Below are positions 61,932-64,000 of a DNA stretch of 64,000 nt, one piece after another. A model generated the notes under the pieces. It worked only from the letters and a program-made list of their open reading frames with translations, made no database searches and had not been told where the DNA came from. Both the position numbers and the translations under genes were made by a program. The stretch's first letter is position 1, and each line of letters begins with the position of its first letter. This stretch comes from an uncultured Collinsella sp. (GTDB lineage Bacteria; Actinomycetota; Coriobacteriia; Coriobacteriales; Coriobacteriaceae): NCBI GenBank assembly GCA_900758475.1, contig CAAERQ010000025.1, forward strand, positions 9,272-73,271, given 5' to 3'.

Positions 61932-62018
61932 GCCCGAGTGGCGGAATTGGCAGACGCAGTGGACTCAAAATCCACCGTTGGCAACAACGTGCGAGTTCGA
62001 GTCTCGCCTCGGGCACCA
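61932..62018 (+). tRNA. tRNA-Leu (anticodon CAA)
   Basis: An 87-base tRNA with encoded CCA. Acceptor stem GCCCGAG pairs with CTCGGGC; the anticodon arm GTGGA-CTCAAAA-TCCAC presents CAA, which reads UUG leucine codons. A long variable arm follows, as in leucine tRNAs, then a GTTCGAG T-loop. Its 3' end is duplicated downstream. Confidence 0.95.
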
Positions 62019-62036
62019 TACATGCAAGTGAGCGTT

Positions 62037-62062
62037 CAAGGGGGGGGTGCGGCCCCCTTTTT
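62037..62062 (+). terminator. Terminator of tRNA-Leu
   Basis: A GGGGG/CCCCC stem (62043-62047 with 62053-62057) is followed by T5. Confidence 0.75.
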
Positions 62063-62185
62063 CGTGCCGAACTCGCGTGAGCGCGCGAAGCGTTAAGCAA
62101 ACAGGCCTGCGGCCTGTTTGAAGCGGAGCGCGGCGAGGGCGCCACGCGCCCGAAGCCCGGGACTTCGCGAAGCGAAGGCCCTTCG

Positions 62186-62230
62186 GTCTCGCCTCGAGTG
62201 CCATACATGCAAGCGAGCGTTCAAGGGGGT
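62186..62230 (+). repeat. Duplicated tRNA-Leu 3' end (att-like)
   Basis: Bases 62186-62230 repeat 62001-62045 with four mismatches: the last part of the tRNA, CCA region and downstream CATACATGCAAG. The copies are 185 bases apart and a second GGGG/CCCC hairpin with T run follows at 62223-62244. This layout is what a site-specific integrated element leaves behind. The segment between holds short palindromes such as AAACAGGCC/GGCCTGTTT and no gene. Confidence 0.7.
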
Positions 62231-62316
62231 TAAGGCCCCTTTTTCGTGTACGTAATGTGATAACGCGCGGCACGTGTTATTATTCGCAAGGCGTTGTTCC
62301 CGCAATGCCCTAAAGA

Positions 62317-62332
62317 GGAACCCGAGGGTTCC
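62317..62332 (+). promoter_or_regulatory. Small hairpin in the infC leader
   Basis: GGAACC pairs with GGTTCC around CGAG. It lies upstream of the attenuator-like hairpin before infC. Confidence 0.35.
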
Positions 62333-62412
62333 CACCTTTTGGCGCCAATGAGCAGCTGACTGGTCATACAACTTAGATTCCCTTCCTCATACCGAGGATG
62401 TCTATGTGTACG

Positions 62413-62446
62413 ACCTGGTTGCAAAGAAGCGCCGGGTTATTTTTTT
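62413..62446 (+). terminator. Attenuator-like hairpin before infC
   Basis: ACCTGG (62413-62418) pairs with CCGGGT (62432-62437) and a T-rich tract (62440-62446) follows, ending just ahead of the infC ribosome site. This resembles leader attenuation of infC-rpmI-rplT operons. Confidence 0.5.
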
Positions 62447-62465
62447 ATGAATGGAGGTAGGGAAA

Positions 62466-63020
62466 ATAGCTAAGTCTGATGACACCCGCATCAACGACGA
62501 GATCACTGCATCTTCGTGCCGTTTGATTGGCGTCGATGGCTCTCAGCTCGGCCTGTTCGCCATCCGCGATGCCCAGCGCGTCGCCGACGATCAGGGTCTC
62601 GACCTGGTCGAGATCGCTCCCAACGCGGAGCCGCCGGTCTGCAAGGTCATGGACTACGGTAAGTTCAAGTACCAGCAGGCCATGAAGGCCAAGGCCGCTC
62701 GTAAGAACCAGTCCAAGGTCGAGGTCAAGGAAATGAAGTTCCGACCCAAGATCGACGTTGGCGACTACGAGACCAAGAAGGGCCACGTTCTGCGTTTCCT
62801 CAAGAAGGGCGCACGCGTTAAGATCACCATCATGTTCCGCGGCCGTGAGATGGCTCACCCGGAGCAGGGTCTTAACGTTCTCGAGCGTCTCGCCGAGGAT
62901 CTCAAGCCTTACGCTACGGTCGAGTCCAAGCCTAAGATGGAAGGCCGTAACATGCTTATGCTGCTTGCCCCGATTAAGGGCGCCTTCGATGAGGATAAAG
63001 CGGCAAGCGATACCAAGTAA
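62466..63020 (+). CDS. infC: Translation initiation factor IF-3
   Basis: A 184-residue initiation factor that keeps ribosomal subunits apart and checks the start codon. RINDEI at the start, VCKVMDYGKFKYQQ near 61, and KARKNQ-like and KMEGRNMLMLLAP segments identify it. GGAGG at 62453-62457 lies eight bases before ATA at 62466, whereas the ATG at 62451 overlaps that site. A rare start of the AUU/AUA kind is typical for infC and allows self-control. It heads infC-rpmI-rplT. Confidence 0.93.
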   Translation: MAKSDDTRINDEITASSCRLIGVDGSQLGLFAIRDAQRVADDQGLDLVEIAPNAEPPVCKVMDYGKFKYQQAMKAKAARKNQSKVEVKEMKFRPKIDVGDYETKKGHVLRFLKKGARVKITIMFRGREMAHPEQGLNVLERLAEDLKPYATVESKPKMEGRNMLMLLAPIKGAFDEDKAASDTK

Positions 63021-63052
63021 CTAGTGTTCTGTAACCGATTAAGGAGTATTTC

Positions 63053-63244
63053 ATGCCTAAGATGAAGTCCCACAGCGGCACCAAGAAGCGTTTCCGCAAG
63101 ACTGGTACCGGCAAGCTTATGCGCGCCAAGGCTTTCAAGAGCCACATCCTGAGCAAGAAGTCCACCAAGCGTAAGCGCGGCTTCCGTCAGGAGACCGAGA
63201 TCGCCGCTGCCGACCGCAAGGTCATCAAGTCGCGTCTCGCCTAA
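63053..63244 (+). CDS. rpmI: Ribosomal protein bL35
   Basis: A 63-residue basic protein. PKMKSHSGTKKRFRKTGTGK (20 residues) at the start is diagnostic for bL35. AAGGAG precedes the ATG. It is the middle gene of infC-rpmI-rplT, 32 bases after infC. Confidence 0.96.
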   Translation: MPKMKSHSGTKKRFRKTGTGKLMRAKAFKSHILSKKSTKRKRGFRQETEIAAADRKVIKSRLA

Positions 63245-63289
63245 GTTCGCGTTCCCGTTTTCGTTTTACCGTCTAGGAGTTGATAGAAC

Positions 63290-63649
63290 ATGGCACGTAT
63301 TAAGCGCGCTGTTGCCGCCAAGAAGAAGCGCCGTACCGTTATGCACCGTGCGAAGGGTTACTACGGTGCCGCTTCGCGTACTTACAAGCATGCTAAAGAG
63401 CAGGTCCAGCACTCCCTGCAGTATCAGTATCGTGATCGCCGCAACAAGAAGCGCGAGATCCGCTCTCTCTGGATCACCCGTATCAACGCTGCTGCTCGCC
63501 TGAACGACATCTCTTACTCTCAGTTCATGCACGGCCTGAAGGTTGCCGGCATTGAGCTCGACCGCAAGGTCCTGGCCCAGATGGCTTATGAGGACATCGA
63601 GTCCTTCAACGAGCTGGCTGCCATTGCCAAGAAGGCTCTCGAGGCCTAA
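63290..63649 (+). CDS. rplT: Ribosomal protein bL20
   Basis: A 119-residue protein. ARIKRAVAAKKKRR at the start and RAKGYYGAASRTYKHAKEQV (20 residues) near 24 identify bL20, which binds 23S rRNA early in assembly and in several bacteria represses its own operon. TAGGAG precedes the ATG. The length matches the family. Confidence 0.96.
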   Translation: MARIKRAVAAKKKRRTVMHRAKGYYGAASRTYKHAKEQVQHSLQYQYRDRRNKKREIRSLWITRINAAARLNDISYSQFMHGLKVAGIELDRKVLAQMAYEDIESFNELAAIAKKALEA

Positions 63650-63669
63650 TAGATTCTGTTGAATCGCTA

Positions 63670-63707
63670 GGGGAGTGTCGCACTGTGCGCGGCACTCCCT
63701 CTTTTTT
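63670..63707 (+). terminator. Terminator of infC-rpmI-rplT
   Basis: GGGAGTG pairs with CACTCCC (63671-63677 with 63693-63699), with GCGC bases paired inside, and T6 follows at 63702-63707. Confidence 0.85.
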
Positions 63708-64000
63708 ATCGAAAGCGCTGGTTTATATAGCAAAAGCGCGGGTAGATAGACACTTACAGGTGACCGATCTTTATATATCTCTTAACCGAAGGGTCATCAT
63801 CTGATACGCGCAGTATTTCTGCACCAGCCTTTCTATTACTTATATAGGAAGCGATAAGTTGTGTAGGACTTGTGAAGAGTGGAATTGACGTCCCACATCG
63901 CTTCGCGGTCTGGCAATATATCTCCTTGCCGCGCGGCCCGGTCGAACCGGATCAGCCGCGGGGCGTGCACCTTGAGAACCGGATACTGCGAGGATGGACA
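63708..64000 (+). other. Gene-free end of window, likely rRNA operon leader
   Basis: No open frame is supported. The last bases, CCTTGAGAACCGGATACTG at 63972-63990, resemble the boxA-adjacent leader found before 16S rRNA genes (TTTGAGAACTGGATA type). TTGACG near 63886 could be a promoter element. The rRNA gene itself, if present, lies beyond 64000. Confidence 0.4.

Noticed and set aside
61858..62424. Several overlapping minus-strand frames around the tRNA
   Set aside because: They translate the tRNA, its duplicated end and GC-rich flank; such frames are common false calls at tRNA genes.
1..64000. CRISPR array
   Set aside because: The only phased repeats (39778-39977) have no unique spacers between identical repeats, and no cas genes are present.

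Overview
The window looks like chromosome from a high-GC anaerobic actinobacterium of class Coriobacteriia, most likely Collinsella or a close relative. This is inference: it rests on codon and base use, a DUF3516-type helicase, an Elp3-like radical SAM protein, an LDH/EtfAB operon, sortase signals with an LAQTS-type motif, and dispersed palindromes around GGGACAG cores. No database search was possible.

Layout. 1-2051: a HIRAN protein, a small charged protein, a phosphoesterase and a LicT-type antiterminator. 2166-3843: an RNA antiterminator/terminator switch followed by a PTS EIIBC permease, then a YdjC-type deacetylase and a DUF2130 coiled-coil protein. 6662-11272 (minus): DUF3516 helicase, TrmB and another methyltransferase. 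11540-16037 (plus): membrane XRE regulator with a DUF4097 partner, then Elp3 and a spermidine-synthase-like protein. 16064-21682 (minus): a three-gene operon of TerB-N/TerB-C protein, BrxD-like ATPase and Lhr/BrxHI-like helicase, the best candidate for an under-described system. 21772-25754 (minus): a DUF554 membrane protein and a small secreted/cell-wall gene cluster. 26101-29726 (plus): FAD-dependent lactate dehydrogenase with EtfB and a ferredoxin-EtfA fusion, the layout of electron-confurcating lactate oxidation.

29723-42383 holds an HD hydrolase, KdgT-like permease, diguanylate cyclase, EamA transporter, PurL, CPA2 antiporter, an SDR and homoserine dehydrogenase. 42593-47826 has a livJ remnant followed by a complete livJHMGF branched-chain amino acid ABC operon. 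A lower-GC secreted/zinc-ribbon gene (48085-49674) sits between two direct copies of one palindromic repeat. 49931-51409 is cutC with a GalT-like gene. 52715-60207 has a RecJ-helicase fusion, Rel, an MBL hydrolase and class II aldolase. The end carries a transglutaminase-like protein, tRNA-Leu(CAA) with a duplicated 3' end, and infC-rpmI-rplT, where infC appears to start at ATA. The last bases resemble the leader of an rRNA operon.

Most of the window is core metabolism, translation and housekeeping. The accessory signal is concentrated at 16-22 kb, 22.5-25.8 kb, 39.7-40 kb, 42.5-42.7 kb, 47.8-50 kb and 62 kb. There is no CRISPR array and no recognisable transposase or integrase gene.
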